Source of the DNA: an uncultured Bacteroidota bacterium
Lineage (GTDB): Bacteria > Bacteroidota > Bacteroidia > Chitinophagales > Chitinophagaceae
Assembly (NCBI GenBank): GCA_903825065.1
Contig: CAIJZG010000243.1
Coordinates: 1 to 8,270 of the forward strand
DNA length: 8,270 bases
Direction of reading: 5' to 3'
Shown here: positions 7,232-8,270 of the stretch, piece after piece
Layout of the letters: the number at the start of each line of letters is the position of its first letter
How positions within the stretch are numbered: the stretch's first letter is position 1
The notes under the pieces: model-generated
Databases searched by the model: none
The model's input: only the letters and a program-made list of their open reading frames with translations
Told to the model about the DNA's origin: nothing
Program-made: the position numbers and the translations under genes

Positions 7232-7789
7232 TTATTTCACATTCCAATCCCATAAAACAATATCCCAACCAATTCCACCATAACTTAAACTATCAATCAC
7301 TTGAAAGCCCTTTTTCTGATGGGCTTTGAGAGATCTTGGATTATCTTGTGCCACATCTGTGATACAATAATTATATTCCTTGGAATAACAGTCTTTAAAA
7401 TATTGGTATAGTTGATCCACCAAACCAATGCCCCGAAAGCCTTTACCAACACATAATTGACCAACAACCACATAATCTGATTTACTCAAATCTAAAGACT
7501 GATACTTTGTGCGATCAATGGAATTGAATAAATCTGATAAGAGTGGATGTTCATTTCTGATAGATTTTAAAGAAACCAGTGAATACCCTACTACTTTCCC
7601 TTCTGAAATAGCAATTACAGAAGGCGCAGCTTGGTGCATTTTCTGAAGAAATTCAATACTATATTCTGCCGTAACAAATCCTTGATCCAATGCTTCCGAT
7701 TCTGTTAAATATTTACGTAGATTTTGCTTTTGAAGTGCTTGAATACCATGAAGTTCTTCTTCACTTGTAACCAACTTTATTGATACCAT
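7232..7789 (-). CDS. GNAT-family N-acetyltransferase
   Basis: The 185-residue product has GNAT fold features. Residues 56-73 (PSVIAISEGKVVGYSLVS) form the central strand pair; QLCVGKGFRGIGLVDQLYQ at 111-129 is motif A, the acetyl-CoA pyrophosphate loop (GxxGxG, the usual first Arg/Gln being Gly here); and NPRSLKAHQKKGF at 150-162 is motif B, normally next to the acetyl-CoA site. It should move an acetyl group from acetyl-CoA to an amine in the cytoplasm; the acceptor (small molecule or protein N-terminus/lysine) cannot be told. There is no signal peptide. The ATG at 7789 is the first codon of a well-formed GNAT N-terminus (MVSIKLVTSEEEL). It converges on the secreted-protein gene with no spacer and is divergent from the VOC gene. 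Confidence 0.87.
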   Translation of the reverse strand: MVSIKLVTSEEELHGIQALQKQNLRKYLTESEALDQGFVTAEYSIEFLQKMHQAAPSVIAISEGKVVGYSLVSLKSIRNEHPLLSDLFNSIDRTKYQSLDLSKSDYVVVGQLCVGKGFRGIGLVDQLYQYFKDCYSKEYNYCITDVAQDNPRSLKAHQKKGFQVIDSLSYGGIGWDIVLWDWNVK

Positions 7790-7806
7790 AATTATTACTT
7801 GAATTT

Positions 7807-7814
7807 CAAATATA
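7807..7814 (-). promoter_or_regulatory. Candidate Bacteroidota -7 box for the acetyltransferase gene
   Basis: Read on the minus strand the bases are TATATTTG, a full match to the Bacteroidota TAnnTTTG element. It ends 17 nt before the ATG at 7789, giving a short leader. No TTG is found at the usual -33 distance, so support rests on the single box and its position. Confidence 0.35.
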
Positions 7815-7893
7815 ATAAGTATTTATTCACCCTATTTTGTTTAACTTCAATAGCGTCTTTTTAATTAATTATGAAACAATAAATGTAACTGAC

Positions 7894-8270
7894 ATGAACA
7901 CCGTAGGCTATTTCGAAATTCAGTCTTCTAATCCAGAAAGAGAGATCAACTTTTATCACAATGTATTTGGATGGAATTTTTCACTAGAACCTCAGGCACC
8001 TAATGTATATTATAGAATTGAAACTCGAAATATGCATGGTGGTCTATTAAAAAGACCCTCGAATCTTCCTCCTCAAGATTGCGGTACCAACGCATTTACT
8101 TGTTCCATACAAGTAAGTGATTTCGATAAAATGGCAGAAAAAATTATTGCAAATAAAGGAAAAATTGTAATCGCCAAATTCCCAATTCCTTATCGTTGCT
8201 GGCAAGGTTATTTCGTAGACGAAGACAATAACACATTTGGCATTTTCCAGGTAGACAATAAAGCCAAATA
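7894..8270 (+). CDS. VOC / glyoxalase-fold protein, stop codon cut by window edge
   Basis: An ATG at 7894 opens 125 codons, and the window ends with the two bases TA of the next codon, so a TAA or TAG at the edge is likely and the protein is probably complete. It matches small VOC-superfamily (glyoxalase/bleomycin-resistance fold) proteins: VGYFEIQSSNPEREINFY at 4-21 is the first strand and helix, VFGWNF at 24-29 is the family's short loop, and YFVDEDNNTFGIFQ at 106-119 is the last strand pair. Candidate metal ligands are E8 and residues near H48; the last ligand position, often Glu, reads Gln119, so metal binding and catalysis are uncertain. It is a soluble cytoplasmic protein with no signal peptide. 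Members act as lyases, dioxygenases or binding proteins, and the specific role is unknown. It is divergent from the acetyltransferase gene. Confidence 0.85.
   Translation, partial: MNTVGYFEIQSSNPEREINFYHNVFGWNFSLEPQAPNVYYRIETRNMHGGLLKRPSNLPPQDCGTNAFTCSIQVSDFDKMAEKIIANKGKIVIAKFPIPYRCWQGYFVDEDNNTFGIFQVDNKAK

Noticed and set aside
1..8270. CRISPR arrays, tRNA or rRNA genes, insertion sequences, long repeats
   Set aside because: No regularly spaced repeats, tRNA-like cloverleaf, transposase-like frame or terminal inverted repeats were seen by eye.

Overview
The window looks like a stretch of an AT-rich Bacteroidota chromosome, probably a Pedobacter- or Chitinophaga-like soil/freshwater member of the phylum. 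Reasons: genes start without clear Shine-Dalgarno sequences and have A/T-rich leaders; many products carry short Sec signals ending in 'AQ'; one promoter-like TAnnTTTG box is present; and the protein families (GH3 with an FKDLNKNG…YEDW start, Tat-exported Nif3-like protein, serine hydrolases) are typical of the phylum. The genus is a guess from protein character only. No mobile element, CRISPR array, tRNA or rRNA was seen.

Layout. 1-1992 (minus strand): an exported class C beta-lactamase-type serine hydrolase, followed 39 bp downstream by a Tat-signal Nif3-like protein that runs off the left edge; the two are probably co-transcribed. 1993-2070: a short divergent intergenic region. 2071-4398 (plus): a GH3 beta-glucosidase-type enzyme whose signal-peptide segment is separated from the intact catalytic part by one in-frame TAG at 2170-2172. 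4421-4450: an intrinsic terminator. 4541-7231 (plus): a secreted helical protein of unknown function, then 11 bp later a second serine hydrolase/esterase of the family VIII type, then a secreted Bacteroidota protein of unknown function. 7232-7789 (minus): a GNAT acetyltransferase whose stop codon directly abuts the converging upstream gene. 7894-8270 (plus): a VOC/glyoxalase-fold protein ending at the right edge.

How they may work together: most of the products in 1-7231 carry export signals, and three are envelope or periplasmic hydrolases (two beta-lactamase-fold serine hydrolases and a GH3). This would suit breakdown of an acylated or glycosylated substrate outside the cytoplasm, but nothing in the sequence fixes the substrate. 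The GNAT and VOC genes look like unrelated housekeeping neighbours. The strongest anomaly is the amber codon in the GH3 gene. I see no convincing new multi-gene system; the rest is fairly ordinary Bacteroidota gene content with a few details worth checking.
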